Assembly (NCBI RefSeq): GCF_004368965.1
Contig: NZ_SORO01000002.1
Span: 310,001-374,000, forward strand
Direction: 5' to 3'
From: Leptospira meyeri
Lineage (GTDB): Bacteria > Spirochaetota > Leptospiria > Leptospirales > Leptospiraceae
DNA length: 64,000 nt
Below are positions 27,727 to 36,102 of this stretch, one piece after another. Position 1 is the first letter of the stretch, and every line of letters starts with the position of its first letter. The notes below the pieces were generated by a model. That model did no database searches. It saw only the letters and a list, made by a program, of their open reading frames with translations, and was not told the origin of the DNA. The position numbers were made by a program, and so were the translations under genes.

Positions 27727-28320
27727 GTGAATGTTAAATACAAATTATTTCTCCAGTTTGTATTTGTTTATTCAAGAGTTTCATTTCTTTTTTTAATTTT
27801 CTATCTTGGTTCAAATTATTTGAATACCAACAGAACCAATTATTACCATTTATATTTCCCATTTGAACAAAAAATACCTTTCTACGAATGGGCAATTTAT
27901 CCGTATGTATCTGTTTTTTTATTCTTTGCAATTCCTGTGTTTTATTTGGATTTTTTTGAAATAAAAAAACTAGAGAGAAGTTTCATTTTTTCCATTATCA
28001 TTTCTTGTTTATTTTTTTTAATTTTTCCTACCAAACTTGGGTTTCTGTATACACCCGATCATAGTATTAATTTTATTTATTCTTACTTAAAACAAGTGGA
28101 CCATCCGCATAATTTGGTTCCTTCTCTACATGTTTGTTTTACTTCGACTATATTTGTCTTTTTATACAAAAAGGAAACAAGAATACCCTTGATTATATTT
28201 TTTGTTTTCTGGACAACGCTTATATATTCTTCAGTGATATTCACACACCAACATCATTTTCTTGATATTTTAGGTGGAATGATTCTCTCTTTTATATCCA
28301 TTAAAATATTCCTTCAGTGA
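27727..28320 (+). CDS. PAP2-family membrane phosphatase
   Basis: The 197-residue protein has about five or six membrane segments. It carries phosphatidic-acid-phosphatase motif 2 as N-L-V-P-S-L-H (about residue 132) and a motif-3-like S-S-V-I-F-T-H-Q-H-H-F-L-D in which the His and Asp are kept. The usual leading Ser-Arg appears as S-S, so the arginine is missing. Members dephosphorylate lipid phosphates such as phosphatidate or prenyl diphosphates. The start is GTG 27727 with A-G-G-A 9 nt upstream. The 3' end overlaps the convergent desaturase gene by 51 bp. Confidence 0.75.
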   Translation: MNVKYKLFLQFVFVYSRVSFLFLIFYLGSNYLNTNRTNYYHLYFPFEQKIPFYEWAIYPYVSVFLFFAIPVFYLDFFEIKKLERSFIFSIIISCLFFLIFPTKLGFLYTPDHSINFIYSYLKQVDHPHNLVPSLHVCFTSTIFVFLYKKETRIPLIIFFVFWTTLIYSSVIFTHQHHFLDILGGMILSFISIKIFLQ

Positions 28321-29208
28321 TATTGGTTTCGGTGAACTTTCAAAGTTTTTCTTCGGGCCAGTCCACATTTTTAAATATTGTTTGAAATATGTTGTATCTG
28401 TTTTTTTATTTTCTGCTGACTTTTTTAGATAAGTCCAAGGTAACTCCGGATGTAAATGATGTTCTAAATCCCAATTTCCATTTAATAAAATTTTCTCATG
28501 TAAAAGATTTGTTTTTAAGTTAATAGCGCCTTCCCATACATCTCTTTTCGAAAATGCATGAGTAATGTATTGTCTAGTTGACCAGTTGAATCCAGCGGCA
28601 ACATAAAAATATATCAAAGTTGCAATTGAAAGATTGAAAACATAGACCACTAATGTCCAGAAGCCAAAAATGAGGAGAATTTCTAATCGAATGCGGATGA
28701 CATCTTTGGAATTCATGTCTTCCAACATCCTTTGCCCACTTCGAACTTTCTGAATGAACTTACTTTTTGGGAAACTCGGATAAAAAAATATAATGATATT
28801 CCCGAACACCGCAACTGGCCAAAACCCTCCCAAAAGCACAGAATACCATTGGCCAAATTTATAAAACAAACTATCGTTTGGATAATAATAATCAAACATT
28901 TCATGATCTGTTCGATTGCAGCAATGGTGTTTAGTATGAGTCAATGTTGCGATACTAAATGAAGTTGGGAACATAAAGCCAGATAACACACCTAATACAT
29001 AATTCCATCGTTTGTACGATTGCAAATTGGAATGTGTTGCTTCGTGAAGTAGGGCATAGTTATTTAAATGGAGAAAAGCAAATAGTATTAAGCAGGGTAT
29101 AAAATAGTCTGGGTGTTTATCGCCAACCACGATTGCCGCTATGCTCAAAGTCAAATTAGAGAGAGACATTAGTAAATTCAATCGATTGGGGATTTGTATG
29201 TTTTGCAT
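28270..29208 (-). CDS. Membrane fatty-acid desaturase family protein
   Basis: The 312-residue integral membrane protein contains the three His boxes of the family: H-E-A-T-H (about residue 55), H-T-K-H-H (about 91) and L-E-H-H-L-H (about 245), with hydrophobic segments between. These ligate a di-iron centre that uses O2 to desaturate or hydroxylate acyl chains or other lipids; a carotenoid ketolase/hydroxylase-like role is also possible in this fold. It overlaps the PAP2 gene tail to tail and is divergent from the NTF2-like gene. Context suggests a lipid-modifying island. Confidence 0.85.
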   Translation of the reverse strand: MQNIQIPNRLNLLMSLSNLTLSIAAIVVGDKHPDYFIPCLILFAFLHLNNYALLHEATHSNLQSYKRWNYVLGVLSGFMFPTSFSIATLTHTKHHCCNRTDHEMFDYYYPNDSLFYKFGQWYSVLLGGFWPVAVFGNIIIFFYPSFPKSKFIQKVRSGQRMLEDMNSKDVIRIRLEILLIFGFWTLVVYVFNLSIATLIYFYVAAGFNWSTRQYITHAFSKRDVWEGAINLKTNLLHEKILLNGNWDLEHHLHPELPWTYLKKSAENKKTDTTYFKQYLKMWTGPKKNFESSPKPISLKEYFNGYKRENHST

Positions 29209-29265
29209 TAAATTTTAAATTTATTTATGATTTGCTTTTTTAATCAAATCATAAATAAAGAGACC

Positions 29266-29838
29266 ATGAAACACCTATTTGTTTTTCTTCTGATAGTTTT
29301 CACTCAGCAAACGTTATTTGCTGAAGATCCTGCTCACGCTGAATTGAGACAACTGAAAGTTGAGTTTGAACAGGTATTAAAGAAAAGAGACATAGATGGT
29401 CTGGTAAACTTGCTGCACCCCAATGTTGTGATTACTTGGCACAATGGGGAAGTTTCTAGGGGAAGGGAAGGTGTAAAAAAATTCGTTACAAGAATGATTT
29501 TTTCGGATTCTCCAGTTGTAAAAGAATTCCAAACTGATTTGGATGTAGATGAGCTTACCATTTTATATGGAAATACTGGAATTGCTTTCGGGAATTCAAA
29601 CGATCACTTATTGTTAACAGAAGGTATAGAAATTAACTCCAAAAATCGCTGGACTGCCACTCTGGTAAAAGAAAAAAATAAGTGGTTACTCACTTCGGCT
29701 CACCTTTCTTCAAACTTATTTGACAACCCTCTCTTAACGGCTGCTAAATCATCCACTTATTTTATAGGAACTCTTGGCCTAATTTTGGGAGTTACCATTG
29801 GCTTCGGAGTCGGAAGATTGTTTTCCAAAAAAGGCTAA
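29266..29838 (+). CDS. Exported SnoaL/NTF2-like protein with C-terminal membrane segment
   Basis: The start at ATG 29266 is chosen because it opens a clean signal peptide (KHLFVFLLIVFTQQTLFA); A-A-G-A-G lies about 5 nt upstream. The 190-residue product carries a cone-shaped NTF2-like (SnoaL/DUF4440) region: ELRQLKVEFEQVLKKRD, then LLHPNVVITW and GREGVKKFV, then WTATLVKEKNKWLLTSAHLS. A C-terminal hydrophobic segment GTLGLILGVTIGFGVG ends in KKG. It may bind a small hydrophobic molecule in the periplasm or act as a cyclase-like enzyme. It stands 6 bp before the first radical SAM gene and likely heads that operon. Confidence 0.7.
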   Translation: MKHLFVFLLIVFTQQTLFAEDPAHAELRQLKVEFEQVLKKRDIDGLVNLLHPNVVITWHNGEVSRGREGVKKFVTRMIFSDSPVVKEFQTDLDVDELTILYGNTGIAFGNSNDHLLLTEGIEINSKNRWTATLVKEKNKWLLTSAHLSSNLFDNPLLTAAKSSTYFIGTLGLILGVTIGFGVGRLFSKKG

Positions 29839-29844
29839 AAACGA

Positions 29845-31185
29845 ATGTCAACTCGCCTGAAAATTGCATTAATCTCTCCCAAGGGACCACTTTATCGCCA
29901 CCGAACAGGGATTTTTCGAAAGGATCTTAGGGCAGCACCGCTTACATTAACAACTCTAGCAGCCCTAGTTCCTGAGGATTTAAATGCAGAGGTAAAAATA
30001 TATGATGAAGGAATTGAAGATCTCCCATCTCACATAGACGCAGATTTGGTTGGTATGACCGTCATTACTGGGAGTGCTCCAAGAAGTTATGAACTTTCAA
30101 AACAGTTTCGAAATCAGGGAAAAATAGTTATTTTGGGTGGACCTCATGTAACTTTATTGCCAGAAGAAGCAACCAAAAATGCAGATTCGATAGTGACTGG
30201 TTATGCGGAAGAGTCTTGGCCCAGGTTATTAAGGGACTTTCAAACTAAAACACTAAAAAAAAGATATTTTATGGACTCTTCTTTTTCTTTGGAAAAAAAA
30301 GAGAACTTACCTTTTGCGAAGCGAGATTTGTTAAATCAAAAGGGATACAAGACGCTGAATACATTTGAAGCCACACGCGGATGCATTCACAATTGTGAAT
30401 TCTGTGTTGTCCCAGCTGCTTGGGGAAGAAAACCTTATCAAAAACCAATCGCCCATATCGTTGAAGATATCAAACAGAGAAAAACAAAACAGGTTTTATT
30501 TTATGACCTCAATTTGATTGCTAATAAGACCTATGCAAAAGAGCTATTTGCAGCTCTGATTCCTTTAAAGATATATTGGGTAGGCCTATCAACTACCTTG
30601 GTTGGTAGAGATCCAGAACTTCTTGATTTGATGGTGAGAAGTGGATGTAAAGGATTACTAATCGGTTTTGAAAGTATATCCAAAAATACATTGAAAAATA
30701 CAAACAAATCCTTTAATGATCCAGATGGATATTCCGAATTAATAAAGAAACTACATAAGGCAGGAATCATTATCAACGGAACGTTTGTTTTTGGGAATGA
30801 CGATGATGATATAAATACGTTTGCTGCAGTTCGTGATTTCGTTTTAGAAAACAAAATTGGGTTACCAAGATTTTCAATTCTCACTCCTTTCCCAGGAACG
30901 GCTTTATTTAAGAGATTAGAATCAGAAGGAAGAATTATTGATCGAGATTGGAGTAAATACGATGGCCAACATATTGTTTTTCAGCCGAAAAATATGACCG
31001 CCGAACAATTACAAATTGGTCATGAGCAAGTATGGAAAGAGGTATACTCGATCAAAGGAATTGGCAAAAGAGTTTTTGGTAATTTGACAAAGATATTTCC
31101 TATTGTCATTGGTGCCAATTCTGCTTACCGATATTATGCAAATAATTTGTCCCGATTTTACACTTGCAGAGGTGGTTTAGTTTGA
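29845..31185 (+). CDS. Cobalamin-binding-domain radical SAM enzyme (first of pair)
   Basis: The 446-residue protein has an N-terminal cobalamin-binding-like Rossmann region at residues about 5-135 (LTTLAALVPEDL, DADLVGMTVITG, IVILGGPHVTLLPEEA) and a radical SAM core with C-x3-C-x2-C at Cys180, 184 and 187 (GCIHNCEFC). Core landmarks include GFESISKNTLKNTNK and FSILTPFPGTALFKRLESEGR. This class methylates or rearranges unactivated carbons; relatives act in hopanoid, bacteriochlorophyll and natural-product pathways. A His of the usual D-x-H-x-x-G motif is not seen, so cobalamin may be bound base-off. The end overlaps the next gene by 4 bp. Confidence 0.85.
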   Translation: MSTRLKIALISPKGPLYRHRTGIFRKDLRAAPLTLTTLAALVPEDLNAEVKIYDEGIEDLPSHIDADLVGMTVITGSAPRSYELSKQFRNQGKIVILGGPHVTLLPEEATKNADSIVTGYAEESWPRLLRDFQTKTLKKRYFMDSSFSLEKKENLPFAKRDLLNQKGYKTLNTFEATRGCIHNCEFCVVPAAWGRKPYQKPIAHIVEDIKQRKTKQVLFYDLNLIANKTYAKELFAALIPLKIYWVGLSTTLVGRDPELLDLMVRSGCKGLLIGFESISKNTLKNTNKSFNDPDGYSELIKKLHKAGIIINGTFVFGNDDDDINTFAAVRDFVLENKIGLPRFSILTPFPGTALFKRLESEGRIIDRDWSKYDGQHIVFQPKNMTAEQLQIGHEQVWKEVYSIKGIGKRVFGNLTKIFPIVIGANSAYRYYANNLSRFYTCRGGLV

Positions 31186-32564
31186 GATTAACGATTATTC
31201 ATCCTTGTATAGGTCGAATCCCTGGTAAAAAATACATTAAGGGATGGCAGATGGAATCACTTCCCGCTGCTCATTTAGCTGGACTCACTCCAAAACATAT
31301 AGATGTAAAATTTTATGATGATCGAATGGAACAAATTCCCTTTGATGAAAATACTGATTTGGTTGCCATTAGTATTGAAACATATACTGCAAAACGTGCA
31401 TATCAAATTGCCACGGAATACAGAAGGCGGAATATACCGGTTGTGATGGGCGGCTTTCATGCCACTTTAGTTCCTGAAGAAGTTGCAGAATATGCAGAAG
31501 CGGTAGTAGTGGGCGAAGCTGAGGATGTATGGAAGGATTTGATCGAAGATTTTGAAAATGGGAAACTCAAACGTTTATATCGTTCTGAAAAACGACCGGA
31601 TATAAAAAAAGCAAAACCAGATCGGTCTGTATTAGCTGGCAAAAGGTACCTACCAATTGGATTAGTGGAAGCGGCTCGTGGTTGTACTTTTAAATGTGAT
31701 TTTTGTGTTATCCAAACCTACTTCAATTCAACACAAAACAGGAAAGATACAGAAAGTATTCTGGATGAAATCAAAAGTATCTACGACAAAAGTAAACTCA
31801 TTTTCTTTGTTGATGATAACATCGTTTCCCATCCTTCGCAAGCGAAAGAATTTTATCGTGCTTTGATCCCACTGAAAATCAAATGGGTGAGTCAAGCTGC
31901 CATCACAATGACCCATGATGATGAGATGTTAAAACTTTTAAAAGAAAGTGGATGCCAAGGTGTTCTTATTGGTTTTGAATCTCTGAATCCAAAAAATCTA
32001 GAAAAGATGAATAAAACTTTTAACGGGACTAGAGGAGGGATCGAACGAGCTGTACAAAGAATGAATCAATTTGGCATTAGACTCTATGCAACATTCATCT
32101 TCGGGTATGAAAATGATACCTTAGATTCTTTTCAAGAAGCAGTTGAATTTTGTATAAAACATAAAATTTTTATGGCAGCGTTCAACCACCTCACTCCTTT
32201 CCCCGGTACTCCTTTGTACAAAAGGCTCGAATCAGAAGGAAAACTATTGTACAGCAAATGGTGGTTAGCCGATGAATACCGTTATGGACAAGTTCCCTTT
32301 CAGACAAATTTAGACCCCGAAGTAATTCGGACAGAATGTGTGAAAGCAAGAAAGTCATTTTATTCCTTTCCTTCAATTTTGAAACGAATGTTTTCGAAAA
32401 CAAATTCCGGAAGTTTTTTTATGCTCCAAGCCTTTTTGTTTATTAATTTATTACTTCGGAAGGAAGCAACTTTGCGTGATTTATATCCTTTGGGAGACTT
32501 GTCTTTTAAGGGAGAATTAATGAAAGTTAAGGAACCTTTACTTGCCATCCATCAGAATCAATAA
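31182..32564 (+). CDS. Cobalamin-binding-domain radical SAM enzyme (second of pair)
   Basis: Translation most likely starts at TTG 31182, which overlaps the previous TGA (TTGA) and follows A-G-A-G-G-T-G-G; the frame is open a little further upstream. The 460-residue product parallels its neighbour: a cobalamin-binding-like domain (residues about 20-130, with PVVMGGFHATLVPEE), the C-x3-C-x2-C motif at about Cys168, 172 and 175 (GCTFKCDFC), GFESLNPKNLEKMNK and FNHLTPFPGTPLYKRLESEGK. The two are clearly homologous, probably an ancient duplication with distinct steps. The 3' end overlaps the GNAT gene by 23 bp. Confidence 0.87.
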   Translation: MRLTIIHPCIGRIPGKKYIKGWQMESLPAAHLAGLTPKHIDVKFYDDRMEQIPFDENTDLVAISIETYTAKRAYQIATEYRRRNIPVVMGGFHATLVPEEVAEYAEAVVVGEAEDVWKDLIEDFENGKLKRLYRSEKRPDIKKAKPDRSVLAGKRYLPIGLVEAARGCTFKCDFCVIQTYFNSTQNRKDTESILDEIKSIYDKSKLIFFVDDNIVSHPSQAKEFYRALIPLKIKWVSQAAITMTHDDEMLKLLKESGCQGVLIGFESLNPKNLEKMNKTFNGTRGGIERAVQRMNQFGIRLYATFIFGYENDTLDSFQEAVEFCIKHKIFMAAFNHLTPFPGTPLYKRLESEGKLLYSKWWLADEYRYGQVPFQTNLDPEVIRTECVKARKSFYSFPSILKRMFSKTNSGSFFMLQAFLFINLLLRKEATLRDLYPLGDLSFKGELMKVKEPLLAIHQNQ

Positions 32565-33618
32565 AGCAACCAGAGAGGATGACGAAGAGCTGGTTCAATT
32601 CACTGCTTCGTTTGCTTCGGAAGGTAGTCTTAAACTTGCTTTAGACAGAACTCCAACTTTTTTTGATTCGCTTGCAAAGGATGGAGAAAACCCTGAGGTA
32701 ATTATTGGTAGAGATTTATCTTCCAATCAACTAGTAGGTGTTGGCTATAGAATCGAATCGGACTACCTTTTTCAACGAAAACGATTGCGATTCGGTTATT
32801 TGGCAGGGCTCCGGTTATTAAAAGGTTATCGATCTGGTATAGCACTTGCGAGAGGTTATCAAAAGTTAAAAGAAATTCACGAAAAAAGTTCATGTAATGG
32901 ATATTTCACGACCATTCAATCTGAGAATCAGAATGCAATTAGGATTCTCTCCTCTCATAGAGCGGGACTTCCCTTTTATCAGTTTATAACTCGTTTAACT
33001 ACGTTTATTTGGAATCCAAAGGCTTTTAATAAAAAAACCAAACTACGGACGGTACAAATAAATAATATAAATGAATATAAATCATTTTTAAAAAAAACAG
33101 AGAGACCCGCATATTTAAGTCCCTACTTGGATGATTCATTTTATGAAAATAAACAAATAACACGGTATTTCATAAAAGATGGTGAAAAAACTATTTCTTG
33201 TTTTTCTATTTGGAATCAAAACCAAACAAAAAGATGGAGAGTTATTGGATATTCTAGATGGATTCATTTTTTTCGGAAATTTTATAATTTGTATGCTCAG
33301 GTGAGAAATTTGCCAATTTTGCCGAATCCTGGTTCTACATTGAATTATCTTTTTTTAACACAGTTATGCATCGCAAAAGAATATGAAAATCGATTACCTG
33401 AAATATTTTCACAAATTCTCCTAACTTCATTAAAAGATTTTCCCTTTGCATATTTATGTTATACCCTATCAAAAGAAGATCCATGGTACCCGTTTATCAA
33501 AAAGATTCCATCTTGGAAAATAGAATCTTTCGCTTACTTTGTTTACTGGAATCCATCCGAGAATCTTTTTGCACAAAAGATCGATGGGTTTAGTATTTGG
33601 GAGGCAGGATTACTTTGA
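32542..33618 (+). CDS. GNAT-family acyltransferase-like protein
   Basis: The 358-residue protein starts at TTG 32542 with A-A-G-G-A-A about 9 nt upstream. Its first half fits a GNAT fold: RINKATREDDEELVQF (strand and helix 1), VIIGRDLSSNQLVGVG, FGYLAGLRLLKGYRSGIAL (the acyl-CoA-loop position, where the usual R/Q-x-x-G-x-G/A appears as K-G-Y-R-S-G) and FTTIQSENQNAIRIL. The second half (about 180 residues) may be another degenerate GNAT-type domain. It could transfer an acyl or amino-acyl group. It sits between the radical SAM pair and the GH3-type enzyme, in overlapping frames. Confidence 0.6.
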   Translation: MPSIRINKATREDDEELVQFTASFASEGSLKLALDRTPTFFDSLAKDGENPEVIIGRDLSSNQLVGVGYRIESDYLFQRKRLRFGYLAGLRLLKGYRSGIALARGYQKLKEIHEKSSCNGYFTTIQSENQNAIRILSSHRAGLPFYQFITRLTTFIWNPKAFNKKTKLRTVQINNINEYKSFLKKTERPAYLSPYLDDSFYENKQITRYFIKDGEKTISCFSIWNQNQTKRWRVIGYSRWIHFFRKFYNLYAQVRNLPILPNPGSTLNYLFLTQLCIAKEYENRLPEIFSQILLTSLKDFPFAYLCYTLSKEDPWYPFIKKIPSWKIESFAYFVYWNPSENLFAQKIDGFSIWEAGLL

Positions 33619-34325
33619 GGTTAGAATGCCAAATCATTTCGCCATCTGAGTTAAGCAGGAAAGATATTATGCAAATGTTTGCTCTCATGGAAAAAAATTA
33701 TGTTGGTCTGTTGTTTGATTCTTTTATTGAAGATCTCAAACAAAAAGATTCCATTTTTTTATTTCATTCCAACCGAACAATTTATGGATTTACAGGTTTG
33801 AAGTTATTACCTTTCCATTTTGAAGACCAAGATCTACTCATTGCATATTCAGGAGACACTGTCCTTGACGAAAGTTTTCGCGGGACCTTATCGATCCCAG
33901 TTTATTGGGGGATTTTTATGTTAAAACTTTCCGAAAAACATCCAAACTTATATTGGTTATTAACATCTAAGGGATTTAGAACTTACCGATATCTTTCGGT
34001 TTTTTTCAAAGATTTTATCCCTATGCCAACCCAGACGAACCAATTTTTAGTAAGATTGCGAGATCAGGTTGCGAACAAATTTTTTCCTAACCTTTATAAT
34101 CCAAACCTTGGAATCCTAAATCGAGGAGAAAATTCACAAACAATTCGGGATATTGTTTCCGATCGAAATGTAATGAGAATATCCAAGGATCCTTTCATAA
34201 AATTTTTCGAAAAAACGAATCCAGATTTTGATAAGGGTCATGAATTGGTTTGTTTGGCTCATTTTCATACCTCCAACATTCATCAATACATTCTAAGAAT
34301 ATTGAACAGTAAATCAAATGTTTAA
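33615..34325 (+). CDS. Second GNAT-like protein
   Basis: Start TTG 33615 overlaps the previous stop by 4 bp (TTGA) with GGAGG in front. The 236-residue product starts RLECQIISPSEL, then DIMQMFALMEKNYVG and SIFLFHSNRTIYGFTGLKL, and a stretch with SFRGTLSIPVYWGIFMLKL where a GNAT acyl-CoA-binding loop is expected, followed by YWLLTSKGFRTYRYL. The canonical R-G-x-G-x-G/A loop is not complete, so catalysis is uncertain. Its order, directly before the GH3-type gene, suggests it uses or supports the activated acyl product. Assignment is by weak pattern only. Confidence 0.5.
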   Translation: MRLECQIISPSELSRKDIMQMFALMEKNYVGLLFDSFIEDLKQKDSIFLFHSNRTIYGFTGLKLLPFHFEDQDLLIAYSGDTVLDESFRGTLSIPVYWGIFMLKLSEKHPNLYWLLTSKGFRTYRYLSVFFKDFIPMPTQTNQFLVRLRDQVANKFFPNLYNPNLGILNRGENSQTIRDIVSDRNVMRISKDPFIKFFEKTNPDFDKGHELVCLAHFHTSNIHQYILRILNSKSNV

Positions 34326-35937
34326 TCTATCTGCGTATCTATGGAAGTTCAGTTGTTACTTAGGATATATTTTTTTTAAGAGAAACTTGAACCGTATCGA
34401 AGACGTTCAGTTAGATAACCTAAGAAATATTTTAAAAAATGCAGAAGGAACAAAGTTTGGAGAGAAGTTTACGATCAAAAGAAATTGGTCCATCCAAGAA
34501 TTTCAAAAACAAATTCCAATTAGCGAATACAATACTTACGAAGACAATTTAGATCGAATTTTAAAAGGCGAAAAAAATGTCTTAACCAAGTCAAAACTCA
34601 GAAGAGTTGGTTTAACCAGTGGTAGTTCAGGTCGGGTAAAATACATTCCTTTCACTGACTTATTAGCAACAGAGTTTAATAAATCCATTTCTGTTTGGAT
34701 TTATGGGTTATTATCCTCTAAACCGAAATTATTAAGAGGTTCATTTTATTTTTCAGTATCACCCACTGGTTTCCCCGAGATTGAAAATGAATACGTAAAA
34801 ATTGGTTTTGATGTTGATGGTGATTATTTAAAACCATGGGAGAGAATTTTTGCAGACCATCTTCTGGTCGTACCAGAGTGGCTAGGAAGGATACAAAATT
34901 CTGATTTTGTTTTGTATGTAACGGCTCTAAGACTTTTAGCGGCAAAGGATCTTACTTTCATTTCAGTTTGGAATCCCTCATTTTTAATTTCAATACTAGA
35001 GCTAATTGTAAACAAAAAAGACCTTTTAATAAAGGATCTTCAATATGGGAAAATATCAAATTTTGAAAATTCTATCGCTACGAAATTTCAAAACCAACTG
35101 CGGATCCATGTTCCCCAACGTGCAGAAGAACTTGGGAATCTTTTAGAAAAAAATATTCAATGGGCCAAAGTGTGGCCAAATCTATCTTGTGTTAGTTTGT
35201 GGACTGATTCATTTGCAGAAAATTCCTTTGCACTATTAAAGGAAAAACTTCCCAATATGAATTTTGAATCAAAAGGAGTCATTGCAACAGAAGGTATGAT
35301 CAGCATCCCTTTTTACACCGGAAATCAGGGGCCAATTTCACTATTAGCTTACACATCTCATTTTTATGAATTTATAGATAAAGATGGCGCAGTCCATCTT
35401 CCGCAAAATCTAATCGTGGGTAATGACTATGAAGTCCTTCTTACGACTGGAGGGGGTTTGTATCGATATAAAATAGGGGATCGTTTTTTAGTTACTGGTT
35501 ATCACTTTCAAGTACCAATTCTAAAATTTTTAGGTAGAAACGATGATATATCAGATCTAGTAGGTGAAAAAATACACGAAGCCTTTATTGGAAAAGAATT
35601 GTTACCAGAATTAAAAAAGTATGATCTCACTGCATCAAATTCATTTTTACGAGGAAATTTACAAGAAGAGAAAGCTTTTTATGAATTAGTCATAGATATG
35701 AAGTTCAAAAATAATGAGATTTCTGAATTAACTTCATTATTGGAAACCATTTTGTGCCATAACCCACATTATGAGTATGCAAGAAAAATTGGGCAATTAA
35801 ACCCTGCAAAGGTGACTCTGTCTGTGGAATCCGAAAAAAGGAATATGGGAAGATCTTCGACAACCAAAAATAGATTTCTACGAAGTCCGCTAAAAACTAA
35901 AGTGCCATCCTCATTAACGTCTGAATCAGGATTTTAA
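34318..35937 (+). CDS. GH3-family acyl-adenylating enzyme (amidosynthetase-like)
   Basis: This 539-residue protein has GH3 landmarks: the ATP-binding P-loop-like LTSGSSGRVKYIPFT (residues about 99-113), VIATEGMISIPF, LLTTGGGLYRYKIGDRFLVTGY near residue 380, and KFLGRNDDISDLVGEK. Plant GH3 enzymes adenylate a carboxylic acid and conjugate it to an amino acid; bacterial members are mostly uncharacterised. An N-terminal hydrophobic segment (YLWKFSCYLGYIFF) suggests membrane association. The start overlaps the GNAT-like gene by 8 bp, making it the last complete gene of a five-gene overlapping operon before an insertion sequence. Confidence 0.85.
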   Translation: MFNLSAYLWKFSCYLGYIFFKRNLNRIEDVQLDNLRNILKNAEGTKFGEKFTIKRNWSIQEFQKQIPISEYNTYEDNLDRILKGEKNVLTKSKLRRVGLTSGSSGRVKYIPFTDLLATEFNKSISVWIYGLLSSKPKLLRGSFYFSVSPTGFPEIENEYVKIGFDVDGDYLKPWERIFADHLLVVPEWLGRIQNSDFVLYVTALRLLAAKDLTFISVWNPSFLISILELIVNKKDLLIKDLQYGKISNFENSIATKFQNQLRIHVPQRAEELGNLLEKNIQWAKVWPNLSCVSLWTDSFAENSFALLKEKLPNMNFESKGVIATEGMISIPFYTGNQGPISLLAYTSHFYEFIDKDGAVHLPQNLIVGNDYEVLLTTGGGLYRYKIGDRFLVTGYHFQVPILKFLGRNDDISDLVGEKIHEAFIGKELLPELKKYDLTASNSFLRGNLQEEKAFYELVIDMKFKNNEISELTSLLETILCHNPHYEYARKIGQLNPAKVTLSVESEKRNMGRSSTTKNRFLRSPLKTKVPSSLTSESGF

Positions 35938-35939
35938 TC

Positions 35940-35957
35940 ATACTTTTTGTAAAGTAT
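35940..35957 (+). terminator. Small hairpin after the GH3-type gene
   Basis: ATACTTT and AAAGTAT flank a TTGT loop three bases after the GH3 stop codon. The stem is AT-rich and there is no following T-run, so termination would be weak. Confidence 0.3.
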
Positions 35958-36003
35958 GTATTGAGACAAAACTGTAAAGGATGTACGAGTACACTCAATC
36001 ACG

Positions 36004-36054
36004 GTATGGATAGGTCAGATAGGTAACAAAAGAGACAACTCACATGGGTAACAC
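36004..36054 (+). repeat. Left inverted repeat of the insertion sequence
   Basis: GTATGGA-TAGG, then GGTAACA, then ACTCACATGGGTAACAC match the reverse complement of 37266-37315 in the same order with a few substitutions and one or two length differences. The innermost 17 bases match at 16 positions. Confidence 0.65.
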
Positions 36055-36063
36055 CTACATTGT

Positions 36064-36085
36064 GTATCGGAGGACAATCCGATAC
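36064..36085 (+). promoter_or_regulatory. Hairpin in the transposase leader
   Basis: GTATCGGA and TCCGATAC form a perfect 8-bp stem with a GGACAA loop that includes part of a GGAGGA ribosome-site-like sequence, 18 nt before the GTG start. In many insertion sequences such a stem forms only in transcripts entering from outside and lowers transposase translation. That role is inferred here. Confidence 0.45.
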
Positions 36086-36102
36086 CTTGGAAGGAAACCA
36101 AA

